Both the position numbers and the translations under genes were made by a program. This document shows positions 1 to 7,363 of a stretch of DNA of 40,735 nt, piece after piece. The notes below the pieces were generated by a model that was given only the letters and a program-made list of their open reading frames with translations, searched no databases and had not been told where the DNA came from. The first letter of the stretch is position 1. Each line of letters starts with the position of its first letter. This stretch comes from Tabrizicola fusiformis (GTDB lineage: Bacteria; Pseudomonadota; Alphaproteobacteria; Rhodobacterales; Rhodobacteraceae): positions 1-40,735 of the forward strand of contig NZ_JABUHN010000020.1 in the NCBI RefSeq assembly GCF_013328815.1. Direction: 5' to 3'.

Positions 1-4
1 ATGA

Positions 5-52
5 CCGCATGGCCAAGGCCAACGCTCTAAAGCGTGGGCACTGGCCATGCGG
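5..52. repeat. 48-bp hairpin with 11-bp arms
   Basis: The arms CCGCATGGCCA (5-15) and TGGCCATGCGG (42-52) are perfect inverses. They enclose a smaller pair, ACGCT (22-26) and AGCGT (31-35), around a ctaa loop. No T-run follows on either strand, so an intrinsic terminator is not the obvious reading. It sits next to the palindrome cluster at 51-103 and could belong to the same recombination end. Confidence 0.55.
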
Positions 53-108
53 CATAATCCTGATCCCGGCATAATATGCCTTATGCCGAATTCGGCATAA
101 GGCGTATT
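51..108. repeat. cluster of GGCATAA repeats with a perfect 26-bp palindrome
   Basis: GGCATAA occurs at 51-57, 69-75 and 94-100, and its inverse TTATGCC at 81-87. Bases 78-103 form a perfect 26-bp palindrome centred on GAATTC; with one mismatch the symmetry extends to 73-108. Bases 68-80 form a second, 13-bp palindrome. The cluster begins exactly where the truncated gene stops making protein sense. Such an arrangement would fit a recombinase or replication-protein binding site at an element boundary. That is inference, and I do not recognise the site. Confidence 0.6.
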
Positions 109-443
109 GCATCCCCCACAGACCGGTCAGGCCGAACTCTTTCGCACAGCGCAGCACGAATTTGAGGACGTGCTCGGCGTCGCCATTGCCGCCATCGTGG
201 ATCCAGAGCCAGGTGCCGCCCTGCTCCGGCTGGATCGAAAGCAGAAACCCGTTGGCAGGCGGGTCCTCAGCCGCGTTCTCGTCGGAAAGCGCGGTGTAGA
301 GTTCCAGCGCGCGGACAGCATTCTCGGAAGAGCCTATGTCGAGCAAGCAGGAAAAATGGGTGAAATAGTCGGCCATGGTGATCTCCAGACAGTATAAGGC
401 CCGGTGCTGGACCGGGCCGGGGGGATGGGAAACAGGGTGATGC

Positions 444-992
444 TCAGGCGGCCTGCGGCAGGCGCAGCAGATCGGCGGCAATCTCGCGCCAGGCAGGATC
501 GACCAGCCGCGCCTCCAGCACCGCAGCGCGGTGGCGCAGGACGCAAGCCTCCACCGGGTCCGAGGCGCGGAACGCCATGCCGCGCAACCGGCTGGCCTCG
601 GTCACGATCTGGCGGGCCTCGGAATCTGAAGCGACTGGCGGCTGCCAGAGGATGAGACCGGCGCGGATTTCGCCGGAGAGGACCAGGCCGTGCTCATGGT
701 CCTGGATCAGCATGAGGCGCGGGTTGAACTGCCGGAAGCCGTCAGGCGCTGTGCAGATGTCGCCGCTCGACAGGTGCAGGGCTGCAAACTGCATCGCCTC
801 CTGGGGCGACGAAGTTTCTTCGAGCAGGATCACCCGGTCAAAACTTTGGGCATCGTCACCATCATCATGGCTGGCCTGCCCAAGGCAGGAGATGCGCAGC
901 GGCATCTTTTGCGCCTGCCGGAGCGCAGGCAGTACCTTGGTCGTAACGATCTGGCCAATGGAACGGAAGCTGTCGGGGCGGGCAAAGGTCAT
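444..992 (-). CDS. hypothetical island protein, 182 aa
   Basis: ATG at 992 follows a GGAG placed about 9 bases upstream; a GTG three codons earlier (1001) is possible but has no better ribosome site. The protein is soluble, acidic in the middle and rich in Leu, Ala and Arg at the C-terminus (EIAADLLRLPQAA). No motif is recognised. It lies between the truncated left-edge gene and the DUF6915 gene, all on the minus strand. Its 5' leader (1000-1052) is nearly the same as the leader of the ParB gene at 22679-22731, and both begin 8-10 bases before the ATG, which suggests shared control or a common origin. Confidence 0.7.
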   Translation of the reverse strand: MTFARPDSFRSIGQIVTTKVLPALRQAQKMPLRISCLGQASHDDGDDAQSFDRVILLEETSSPQEAMQFAALHLSSGDICTAPDGFRQFNPRLMLIQDHEHGLVLSGEIRAGLILWQPPVASDSEARQIVTEASRLRGMAFRASDPVEACVLRHRAAVLEARLVDPAWREIAADLLRLPQAA

Positions 993-999
993 CGGGAGC

Positions 1000-1052
1000 A
1001 CTCCATGACGGGCGCCGGAAAGCCTCTCTCTCCAGCCCTGAACCCGTCACGG
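1000..1052 (-). repeat. leader block shared with the ParB gene (copy 1)
   Basis: The block matches 22679-22731 at most positions, with conserved cores ACGGGCGCCGG, CCTCTCTCC and AACCCGTCA. ACGGG and CCCGT are inverse, so each copy can form a stem around a pyrimidine-rich loop. Both copies sit the same distance upstream of an ATG on the minus strand (992 and 22671). It could be a duplicated promoter, operator or translational leader. Confidence 0.6.
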
Positions 1053-1080
1053 CTGAACCACCCGACCTCTGCCTCACCCC

Positions 1081-1656
1081 TCAGTCGGGACCAATCTCCG
1101 CCTCCTGACTATTCCCGGCGCCTGCTGCCGCATGGGCTGCCAGCATCTGGCGATAGAACCGGCGTCGCGAGAGGCGCAAAGATGAATCCCGTCGGATCGA
1201 AGGGTGCATGGCCCGGGCGGCAGCACGCAGCACAGTGAACCTGCCCGCATCAGCCGAGACCCCGAGAACATCGTAAATGGGGTCCGTCTTAGAACCGGAG
1301 GCTGGAAGGGCTGGCTCCACCTCCGCCTTGATCTGCACCGTCCGCCCCATCCAGGGTGCGGGCTGGATCGCCCGAGCCCAGTCGGCGAAACTCGGGATAT
1401 GCCGCAGATCCTCGCGGACATGCTGCTCACCGACCCACCGGGTCGGGATAACCCGCCCGGACGAGAGTGTGATCGTCGGGCCGAAGATCGTCTCTGCCAT
1501 GAATATGCCCTCCGCATGATGGCGCAGGGCGCGATGCCGGAAGTCCGCCAGGATTTCCTTCGAGGCATCGAACCAGTTGTGAACCGGCAGGTAATCTTCG
1601 ACCGCGCCGCCCCATTTCTTCACCGAGGACAGCGCATGATGATAAGGATGTGCCAT
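1081..1656 (-). CDS. DUF6915-type island protein
   Basis: The start MAHPYHHALSSVKKWGG and the stretch DYLPVHNWFDASKE, then HAEGIFMAETIFG, match what I recall of DUF6915 proteins. Function is unknown. The ATG at 1656 has AGGGAGGG just upstream. The recognisable domain covers about residues 1-100. The remaining 90 residues form an arginine-rich tail that makes the protein longer than I expect for the family, so the tail may be a fusion. It lies 11 bases downstream of DUF6878 on the same strand and is probably cotranscribed with it. Confidence 0.7.
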   Translation of the reverse strand: MAHPYHHALSSVKKWGGAVEDYLPVHNWFDASKEILADFRHRALRHHAEGIFMAETIFGPTITLSSGRVIPTRWVGEQHVREDLRHIPSFADWARAIQPAPWMGRTVQIKAEVEPALPASGSKTDPIYDVLGVSADAGRFTVLRAAARAMHPSIRRDSSLRLSRRRFYRQMLAAHAAAGAGNSQEAEIGPD

Positions 1657-1667
1657 GGTGCCCTCCC

Positions 1668-2153
1668 TCAGAATCGGTGGCTGTAGAGTTCGCTGCTGGT
1701 GAACCGCTCGTTGTAATCGAGCAGGATCGTTCCGGCCGCAGCGTCGAAGTGGAACTCTCCGAAGGCGCCATCGCAGTTCTCCCAACCGCCATGGCTGTCT
1801 GACAGGAGATCATAGGCGAGGGTCTCGACCGCCTCGGCCAGTGACATGGTGCTGGTTGCGATCTCGCTGATACCCCAACTGACGCGGGCAAGCGCAATCT
1901 CCCCTTCCGGAATCGGCACCACGACATCGCCCTGCCTGGCGTCGATGTCTTCGATTTGTCCGCTGTCACCGCCACCGTCGAAGGTCACGATGATCTCGGT
2001 GATGCCCGCAGCCCGCATGGCCGCAAACAGGGTCTCCTTGTTTTGCGCCACCGCGGTGGTGCTAAGCGTCTGATGCTCCATCTGCGCGGCCTCGAAACGC
2101 GCCATGGTGGCGGTCAGGCTGATCTCGGACTTTACGGCTAGATCATGGGTCAT
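1668..2153 (-). CDS. DUF6878-type island protein
   Basis: The protein (161 aa) starts MTHDLAVKSEISLTATM and carries ITEIIVTFDGGGDSGQIEDI and HGGWENCDGAFGEFHFD. I associate these with DUF6878 proteins encoded on alphaproteobacterial plasmids and islands. Its biochemical role is unknown. ATG 2153 follows AGGAG at a good distance; the longer open frame upstream reads as arginine- and proline-rich non-coding text. It is acidic and has no membrane segment. It is the first gene of a likely two-gene unit with DUF6915. Confidence 0.75.
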   Translation of the reverse strand: MTHDLAVKSEISLTATMARFEAAQMEHQTLSTTAVAQNKETLFAAMRAAGITEIIVTFDGGGDSGQIEDIDARQGDVVVPIPEGEIALARVSWGISEIATSTMSLAEAVETLAYDLLSDSHGGWENCDGAFGEFHFDAAAGTILLDYNERFTSSELYSHRF

Positions 2154-2308
2154 GGGGTTTCTCCTGAGAGCGAAGGGAAGGGCGAAGCCGACCGGCGCTC
2201 TCTCTGGAACCGGAAGGCTCGCCCGTCCCGGATCCCTCCTCGACCTCTCCTCCGCCGGATCCAATCCGGCTCCGTTGCCGGACGGCACGCAAGGCCGTGC
2301 GACCGGTC

Positions 2309-2340
2309 TCCGGGTGCGCAGTGCTGTCTGCGCACCCGGA
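2309..2340 (-). terminator. 13-bp perfect hairpin downstream of the 54-aa gene
   Basis: The arms 2309-2321 (TCCGGGTGCGCAG) and 2328-2340 are perfect inverses around a 6-base loop. The hairpin lies just after the 54-residue gene and about 155 bases before the DUF6878 start. There is no clear T-tract, so it may end transcription weakly, protect a 3' end, or be a leader element of the DUF6878 transcript. Confidence 0.5.
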
Positions 2341-2344
2341 AGGG

Positions 2345-2367
2345 GTGAGGCGCTTCTCGCGCCTCAC
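2345..2367 (-). terminator. hairpin overlapping the stop codon of the 54-aa gene
   Basis: GTGAGGCGC (2345-2353) pairs with GCGCCTCAC (2359-2367). The TGA stop of the small gene (2364-2366) lies inside the stem. With the stronger hairpin at 2309-2340 it forms a double hairpin at the 3' end of that gene. Confidence 0.4.
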
Positions 2368-2528
2368 TGCCAGGGGTCGATTTCGAGGGTGATGAGGCTC
2401 TCATCGCCATCGTATTCATCAGCGGGCATGGCGGCATGGCTGCCATCGCCAGCCTGAAACACGACGATCGAGACCATCAGCGTGGTGGCGAGGCTGGCGG
2501 CGAAAGCGGTGGCATCTTTCTTGGACAT
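2364..2528 (-). CDS. small hydrophobic peptide, 54 aa
   Basis: ATG 2528 follows CAGGAG at good spacing. The peptide begins MSKKDATAFAASLATTL and contains one hydrophobic stretch (about residues 8-25, ending in VSIVVFQAG). An acidic tail follows (ADEYDGDESLITLEIDPWQ). It could be a single-pass membrane or exported peptide. Function unknown. It belongs to the same minus-strand set as DUF6878 and DUF6915. Confidence 0.6.
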   Translation of the reverse strand: MSKKDATAFAASLATTLMVSIVVFQAGDGSHAAMPADEYDGDESLITLEIDPWQ

Positions 2529-2609
2529 GGGACTGGCTCCTGTCTTTGGAGACGAGGGACCATCCCCCGCTCGACAGGCGCCCGAAGTGTCTGACCGGAT
2601 CTGCAATCA

Positions 2610-2646
2610 CCCTCGGGCGTTCGGACTCTTTCCGAATCCCCGAGGG
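2610..2646. repeat. long hairpin upstream of the 54-aa gene
   Basis: CCCTCGGG pairs with CCCGAGGG and, after a 2-base mismatch, TTCGGA pairs with TCCGAA around a short loop (2610-2625 with 2631-2646). It lies 80-120 bases before the small gene's ATG, in the otherwise empty 2529-2690 stretch, and could be a leader or terminator structure. Confidence 0.5.
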
Positions 2647-2817
2647 CGGCACGCAAAGCGTCAAGCCGACCCCTTGCGGGTTGATTTCTAAGAGGCGGAT
2701 CAGACCAAGGTTAGCGAATGGAAGCGGGAATGGGGCATTGCATCGGACAGGAGCCAGATCCCGTCACAGGATGCCGCAGCAGCCGCCAGTCCTGACACCA
2801 CGCTGATCAGGGAGTCG

Positions 2818-3009
2818 ATGTTTCGGGCCTGCTGGGGGCCATCCCACTTTGCTGTTGAATATGATGGAGGTGAAGCTTCCAACTGGCGATCCCTGGCATG
2901 GCTCATACGCAGCAGCCTCTTCCCCGGGCGCCCAGGCATTCCACCTGCCGATCTGGCAAAAGCACTAATAGATCAAGGCATTGAAATAATTTCAAAAAGT
3001 CCCATATAG
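2818..3009 (+). CDS. unrecognised small protein or C-terminal gene remnant
   Basis: The 63 codons from ATG 2818 read convincingly as protein, ending in GIPPADLAKALIDQGIEIISKSPI. The same frame is open back to a stop at 2689-2691 and stays protein-like (KVSEWKREWGIASDRSQ), but has no ATG there. So this may be the 3' end of a larger gene whose front was lost. The AGGGAG before ATG 2818 is only 3 bases away. The third-position GC content is lower than in the neighbours, which hints at foreign DNA. No family recognised. Confidence 0.4.
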   Translation: MFRACWGPSHFAVEYDGGEASNWRSLAWLIRSSLFPGRPGIPPADLAKALIDQGIEIISKSPI

Positions 3010-3197
3010 GCTTTACGGGCAGAAGGCCCGTCACCCCCCGACCAGAGGTATGTCGATGAGCCGCTCCGGCTTCAACTTAACGAATATGCGCACCGAACAG
3101 GCGCATGGATCACCCCGGCTTCGATAGCCCGACCTGATGGCGGACGGCGAGGCCGGGGTTCTTCTCCCGTTCCAGACCCAGCCTGAAGGTTCCCACC

Positions 3198-3386
3198 ATG
3201 TATCGCGCCCTGTTGCCTCCCGTTTGTCCCGCCTGCGGCGAGGATGTGCCCCGTGCCGCCGCCCATCGTTGTCCGATCTGCCTGATCCCCTTCGCGGGGG
3301 CATCGACCCAAATAAAGCGCCCGCGACCGATCCGGCCCTCACGGCTCGAAGCCGCAAGACCTCATCGGGCGGGGGATACGGAATGA
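3198..3386 (+). CDS. small zinc-ribbon protein, 62 aa
   Basis: Residues C10-x2-C13 and C25-x2-C28 form a CX2C-X11-CX2C pattern (CPACGEDVPRAAAHRCPIC) typical of a small zinc ribbon. The rest is basic and proline-rich. ATG 3198 has GAAGG upstream. The stop overlaps the ATG of the following channel gene (ATGA at 3383-3386), so translation of the two is probably coupled. A role in nucleic-acid or protein binding is possible but not shown. Confidence 0.65.
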   Translation: MYRALLPPVCPACGEDVPRAAAHRCPICLIPFAGASTQIKRPRPIRPSRLEAARPHRAGDTE

Positions 3387-4276
3387 CAAAGGCAGAGGCA
3401 CCGATCCCTTCGCTGAGACTTGTCGCATTGACTGCAGCACTGGCGCTGTTCGCTATGTTCGGGGAGCCGCTACTGCGCCTGCTTCCGGAAGGCGAGCGCT
3501 GGTGGTCGCTGTCGCGAAACAGTGCCATGGCGCTCGTGCTGTTCCTTGGCGCATATCTTGTCCATGCCGGTAGCGCCGCGCGGCTGACCCGCAGGAAGAA
3601 GGGTGTCCGGCCTGTGCCCAAGGTGGCGTTAGACCTGCTGCGTGTCGCGCTCTTTGCTGTGGCGACGCTGGCCAGTCTGTCGCTGTTCTTCCGTCACGAT
3701 CTGTCAGGGATCCTGACCGGATCGGGGTTGGTGCTGGCAGTCCTCGGCTTTGCGATCCGCAATGTCGTGGCCGATACATTTTCCGGCCTCGCACTTGGGT
3801 TGGAGGCACCGTTCCGCATCGGCGACTGGGTCAGCATCGACGGGTTGGCTCAGGGCCGGGTGCAGGAGATCGGCTGGCGCAGCACCCGGCTGATCACCCG
3901 TGACAGTACACATGTCATCCTGCCCAACAGCCAGATCTCGCGCCAGAAGATCACCAATTTCAGCGCACCGCGCCCGGAATACCGCGATCATGTCGAGTTG
4001 ACCCTGCCCGTGACGCTGCCGGTGGCTGAGGCCCGCAGCCAGATCGATGCCGCTTTGCAGGGGGCCGAGACCATATTGCCGGGCAAGAAGCCCGAGATAC
4101 AGGTTGCGCGCTTTGGTCTGCAGGGCATCACGTTCCGGGTAAAATACTGGGTGCCCCGGCATGACCTGGAGGCAGCATGCCGAGACGAGGTCTTCAGCCG
4201 GATCGACGCCCGCCTGCGCGCAGAGGGTGTCGTGCTGATGGTGCTCCCCGAGGCTATGGAAACGCGGGTTCCCTGA
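3383..4276 (+). CDS. MscS-family mechanosensitive ion channel
   Basis: The 297-residue inner-membrane protein should form a small-conductance channel that opens under membrane tension and releases solutes on osmotic downshock. There are four hydrophobic segments at about 11-32, 47-64, 81-102 and 111-128. The MscS signature follows: GLVLAVLGFAIRNVVADTF at 115-133, the pore-lining helix, then GLALGLEAPFRIGDWV and the beta domain (VILPNSQI at 178-185). The ATG at 3383 overlaps the stop of the zinc-ribbon gene. Longer in-frame starts run through that gene and are unlikely. Its 3' end overlaps the convergent methyltransferase gene by 23 bases. Confidence 0.88.
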   Translation: MTKAEAPIPSLRLVALTAALALFAMFGEPLLRLLPEGERWWSLSRNSAMALVLFLGAYLVHAGSAARLTRRKKGVRPVPKVALDLLRVALFAVATLASLSLFFRHDLSGILTGSGLVLAVLGFAIRNVVADTFSGLALGLEAPFRIGDWVSIDGLAQGRVQEIGWRSTRLITRDSTHVILPNSQISRQKITNFSAPRPEYRDHVELTLPVTLPVAEARSQIDAALQGAETILPGKKPEIQVARFGLQGITFRVKYWVPRHDLEAACRDEVFSRIDARLRAEGVVLMVLPEAMETRVP

Positions 4277-4976
4277 GCGGGTGGGGAGTGGCCGGACGCG
4301 CCGCGACCGCCGGCACTTTGGCCAGATAGATGTGGTGGAAGGCGTCAACCCGTCCGCCGGGCAATTGCACATCCTCACGGCTCCAGTCCCAGCCATCCGC
4401 ATCGAGACGATCCTCGAACGGATCGGAAATCTCGGCGGACCAGAACGCCGCGATCCCGCCGGGGCGCAGGGCACGCCGCACGGCTGCGAGCCCCGTTTGC
4501 GCATAGAGCCGAGTGTTGTCCGCCCGTACGGTGAAATCCGGCCCGTTGTCGGTATCCATCAGGATAACATCAAATGCAGCGGGGCTGACCTGCAGCAGGT
4601 CCATCACATCCATGATGCGCAGATCTGTGCGTGGATCGTCCAAGGGGTTGCCCGCCAGATGCGCCAGAGGCCCCGCATTCCACGCGCCAATCGCCGGAAT
4701 GAGTTCGCAGACGGTCACGCGGGCCTCTAGCCCCAGCAGATCCAGCGCAGCGCGCAGAGTAAAGCCCATGCCCAGGCCGCCAATCAGGACTGAGGCTTCG
4801 GCATCGCCATGCCGCCGGATGCTGCGCTCGGCAAGGACGGCCTCGGAACGCCAGGTCAGGTTCGACATCAGTTCGATGCCGTTGAAGCGGATCTCATAGA
4901 TCTCGCCGCGTTGTCGCAAAATGATGTCGTCCCCCGCCGCCATCATGGCGCGGTCCAGTTCGGTCCAGAGTGTCAT
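4254..4976 (-). CDS. spermidine synthase-like methyltransferase fold protein
   Basis: The 240-residue protein has a class I Rossmann methyltransferase core. VLIGGLGMGFTLRAAL (63-78) is the nucleotide motif, VTVCELIPAI (88-97) ends strand 2 with an acidic residue (E91), and FDVILMDTDNGP (135-146) is the strand-4 motif. This arrangement is typical of spermidine synthase-like proteins, which use decarboxylated SAM or SAM. The substrate cannot be told from the sequence, and many family members of this length are not true polyamine synthases. It is monocistronic and convergent with the MscS gene. Confidence 0.75.
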   Translation of the reverse strand: MTLWTELDRAMMAAGDDIILRQRGEIYEIRFNGIELMSNLTWRSEAVLAERSIRRHGDAEASVLIGGLGMGFTLRAALDLLGLEARVTVCELIPAIGAWNAGPLAHLAGNPLDDPRTDLRIMDVMDLLQVSPAAFDVILMDTDNGPDFTVRADNTRLYAQTGLAAVRRALRPGGIAAFWSAEISDPFEDRLDADGWDWSREDVQLPGGRVDAFHHIYLAKVPAVAARPATPHPLREPAFP

Positions 4977-5270
4977 GGCGTATCCCTTCAGCGCCCAAGG
5001 GGCGGCTGGTCATTGATGTCGTAAAGGATTGGGGCTGTCCGTTGCTTCAGTGCAGGGACAACCCGCGCACATGGCGGGCTCTGGATCCGATCAGCAGCGG
5101 GAAAAGTGCTGCGCGGCATATGCGGTCATCGGGCTGCATACGCGTATTATGACGCAACGTATGGGAGAAAGACAGATACGGTCACGAACGTGATCGAAAT
5201 ACGGTCAGCAACGATGGCAATGACCGATGAATGGGTCGCAACGTCACTGGCCCGCTGTGCTGTAAAGCCA
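4977..5270. other. intergenic region, no gene seen
   Basis: The stretch separates the methyltransferase start (4976) from the terminator of DUF736 copy A. Both neighbours are on the minus strand, so it should hold the methyltransferase promoter. Nothing else is recognised. Confidence 0.4.
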
Positions 5271-5296
5271 GGGCCCCGGCCTTTTGGCCGGGGCCC
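5271..5296 (-). terminator. terminator hairpin of DUF736 copy A
   Basis: GGGCCCCGGCC (5271-5281) and GGCCGGGGCCC (5286-5296) form a perfect 11-bp stem with a 4-base loop, 11 bases after the DUF736 stop. The T-tract on the minus strand is weak. The equivalent hairpin exists after copy B (19110-19134). Confidence 0.7.
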
Positions 5297-5307
5297 TAGT
5301 TGGGGGG

Positions 5308-5631
5308 TCAGTCCCCCCGGCGGCTGTTGGGCCGCGACCAGATCAAGCTGTAGCTCTCGCCGTCCTCGTCATCGAAGAGGTTGGCGAAGATCGGATGCGA
5401 GAAGCTCGGATCGTCCAGCTTCAGGCCCAGATACTCGCGCCCTTCGTTCGAGCGTTTCGTCCAGGCGGCACCGATCTCCGCGCGGCCGACCAGGATCCGG
5501 TGCGAGGGCGCGTTCTCGCCATTGGCCCGCAGGTCGGGGACGATGCGCACGCCCTTGGCTTGCACGCTCAGGGTGACGATTTCGCCGGTGTAGTCGTTGC
5601 CGGTCTTCTTGAAGGTGCCGATGGTCGCCAT
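5308..5631 (-). CDS. DUF736 family protein (copy A)
   Basis: The 107-residue protein starts MATIGTFKKTGNDYTGEIVTL and ends in SYSLIWSRPNSRRGD, a DUF736 protein. These are small beta-rich proteins found beside ParB-like genes on alphaproteobacterial plasmids and islands; the function is unknown. ATG 5631 is preceded by GGAGACAGACA. A near-identical copy lies at 19147-19470, with about seven amino-acid differences. A 330-base leader upstream is even better conserved. This copy lies apart from its usual neighbours, next to an AraC gene. Confidence 0.85.
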   Translation of the reverse strand: MATIGTFKKTGNDYTGEIVTLSVQAKGVRIVPDLRANGENAPSHRILVGRAEIGAAWTKRSNEGREYLGLKLDDPSFSHPIFANLFDDEDGESYSLIWSRPNSRRGD

Positions 5632-6270
5632 TGTCTGTCTCCATTCTCTTGTGTTCGGGTCCGCTCCAGTGCGGCCTCGATGGCGATCGAAAGGCCGGAG
5701 ACGACCGATGACGCACCCCCGCAGGGGGCCCGACAGCACAGGAGGAACTTTCTTGCTCCGCGCGGAATGGCGGCATCGCCGACAGGGGAAGAAAGTTGGG
5801 ACGACGCTGTTGCGTCAAAGCGGTCGAAGCGCATAGCGCTGCTCTTCGGCCAGATCAGCCCATCACAGAGGACACATGCGAGCGGTCCCAACATCACCAG
5901 AGAGACAGGAGACAGCGGCGCCCCTGAAGGAACCGTCGGGAGGACCCGACAGGCGACCACAGGCGATGGCCAATCCAACTGCGAAAAGGCATGGTTGCGC
6001 CCATGCCTGACCGATCTGCGGCTTCGGTACGCGCCATATCACACCATACCTGATCGGCCGCGCGGAGAGCGGCACAGACCGCCGTAACGCTCAACCGGCA
6101 AGAGACAGTGGGCCTGATGCGCGATCAATGCGGGCCGCTGGCCTTCAGAACCACGATGGACATAGCCGGAGCGAGATCAGGCCTGATCTGGTCACTGCCC
6201 GCCAGCGCAGGACGTGTGCGAGGAGTACTCGACAGGTCTCGCTCGAAAGGCCGGGGCCGGATTCGCCCCC
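5632..6270 (-). ncRNA. conserved structured leader of DUF736 (copy A)
   Basis: About 640 bases upstream of the DUF736 start have no convincing gene. The first 330 (5632-5961) match copy B (19471-19800) with about nine differences, roughly 97% identity, at least as well conserved as the coding part. Inverse segments suggest RNA structure on the minus strand: AACTTTCTT 5746-5754 with 5789-5797, GTTGGGAC 5795-5802 with GTCCCAAC 5885-5892, and a CCCCC/GGGGG hairpin near 5716-5728. The remainder to 6270 matches copy B more loosely. It may be a regulatory leader, a separate RNA, or a site on the DNA. Confidence 0.45.
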
Positions 6271-6287
6271 AAAGCCTAAAGAACGCC

Positions 6288-7187
6288 TTACACATCGACC
6301 TGCGGCGTGAGGCTTCGCCGGATCTCTTGCCCATCCCGCCCAGGTGGCGATCCAAACAGGCGGCGATACTCGCGACTGAACTGCGACGGGCTTTCATAGC
6401 CGATGGCATAGCCCACCCGCGCCACATCCGTGCCGTCGGACAGCAGCAGCCGGCGCGCCTCCTGAAGGCGCAACTGCTTCTGATACTGCACCGGCGTCAT
6501 CGCCGTCACGGCTTTGAAGTGCCGGTGGAATGTTGCGGGGCTCATTCCCGCGACATCGGCCAGTTGCCGCACGTTCAACTGATCCGCAAAGCCCTCGCGG
6601 ATGCAGGCGATGGCACGACCGATCCGCGCCATATGACTGCCGGCAAGGCCGATCTGGCGCAGCGCCGGTCCCATCGATCCGTTCAGCAAGAGCCAGGTGA
6701 TCTCCCGTCGGATCATGGGCGCAAGGATCGCAGTGTCGCGCGGCCGGTCGCAGAGCGCCAGCAGGCGGCAGAGAGGGTCGACAAGCTCCAGCTCAAAGGC
6801 ATGAACCGCCAGCGCTGCCCTGGCCGGCGTCTCGTCTGCTCCCCCCAACTCCAGCAGCAGGTCGGAGATCGTTCCGGGATCGAGGGCAAGGCTGAAGGCC
6901 AGATAGGGGCGGTCCGGCGTCGCGCGGGTGATCTCGGCCCGGATCGGCACTTCCATCGACGCGATCAGGCATTTCCCTTCGTCATAGCGATAGGCACGAT
7001 CACCGAGCATGCTGGTCTTGGCCCCCTGCACCACAACACAGAGCGAGGGGCGATAGACCGCATGGATCGGGCCGGTCGGTGCCGTGACCGAGGTCAGCAG
7101 AAGCCCATCAATCGGGGTTTCCCGGCCATGCGCTCGCCACTGGCGGGCGATCAGGTCCTTGAGCGGCGAGATGTCATAGGTGTCCAT
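6288..7187 (-). CDS. AraC family transcriptional regulator
   Basis: The protein is about 299 aa from ATG 7187 (MDTYDISPLKDLIARQW). It has an N-terminal AraC ligand-binding region (VYRPSLCVVVQGAKTSMLG) and a C-terminal double helix-turn-helix. The latter includes NVRQLADVAGMSPATFHRHFKAV, then DVARVGYAIGYESPSQFSREYRRLFG. This form is often paired with oxidoreductases. It is divergent from the aldo/keto reductase gene (7364) with a 176-base gap, so it probably controls that gene and itself. The ligand is unknown. An ATG 23 codons upstream is less likely because it would extend into the promoter gap. Confidence 0.87.
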   Translation of the reverse strand: MDTYDISPLKDLIARQWRAHGRETPIDGLLLTSVTAPTGPIHAVYRPSLCVVVQGAKTSMLGDRAYRYDEGKCLIASMEVPIRAEITRATPDRPYLAFSLALDPGTISDLLLELGGADETPARAALAVHAFELELVDPLCRLLALCDRPRDTAILAPMIRREITWLLLNGSMGPALRQIGLAGSHMARIGRAIACIREGFADQLNVRQLADVAGMSPATFHRHFKAVTAMTPVQYQKQLRLQEARRLLLSDGTDVARVGYAIGYESPSQFSREYRRLFGSPPGRDGQEIRRSLTPQVDV

Positions 7188-7363
7188 GTCCCGCAATCTA
7201 GCCCTCGGATCTGCAAGTCGCACCCCGAATTCCACGCGAATGAGAGGATCGTGCAAGGATATGCGAGGATCCGCGTCGCTGCGCTGAGGAGGGCTGCCCT
7301 ATCTTCGCGGTGAACCGGCGGCGTTGCGCCTTCGGTCACCATCGCGACGCGAAAGGAACACCT

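Larger units (their letters stand above)
1..376 (-). pseudogene. hypothetical island protein, C-terminus replaced at the window's left end
   Basis: The ATG is at 376 and the frame is open to base 1, so no stop is visible. Residues 1-92 read as a normal soluble protein (MADYFTHFSCLLDIG at the start, then a W-rich stretch and LTGLWGMQYA). From codon 93, base 100 downward, the translation turns into arginine-rich text that does not look coding. It coincides with a set of palindromes (69-103). I infer that the gene was cut at about base 103 by a recombination or insertion event. It lies downstream of the 182-residue unknown gene on the same strand and probably shares its transcript. I recall similar proteins in Rhodobacteraceae islands but cannot name a family or a function. 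Confidence 0.5.
5266..6270. repeat. 1-kb duplication, copy A (DUF736 plus leader)
   Basis: This stretch is homologous to 19107-20085. It covers the terminator, DUF736 and its leader. Similarity is highest over the gene and the first 330 leader bases and falls over the outer 300 bases. In copy B the homology ends just at the stop codon of the next gene (20092). Here it ends just before the AraC gene (6288). Two diverging copies on one molecule could also recombine. Confidence 0.8.

Noticed and set aside
2694..2706. GATCAGACCA near 2697, similar to the PdxR half-site
   Set aside because: It is a single copy without an inverted partner 35 bases away and lies far from PLP genes.
2700..2939. Minus-strand open frame of 79 codons
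   Set aside because: It lies opposite the more protein-like plus-strand frame 2692-3009, and its composition looks like a shadow.
5568..5978. Open frames of about 136 codons in both DUF736 leaders
   Set aside because: They overlap the DUF736 start in another frame, are rich in Arg, Pro and Ser, and their differences between copies do not favour silent positions. Treated as non-coding.
6108..7313. 401-codon plus-strand frame opposite the AraC gene
   Set aside because: The minus strand carries a complete AraC protein with both helix-turn-helix units. The plus frame is its shadow.
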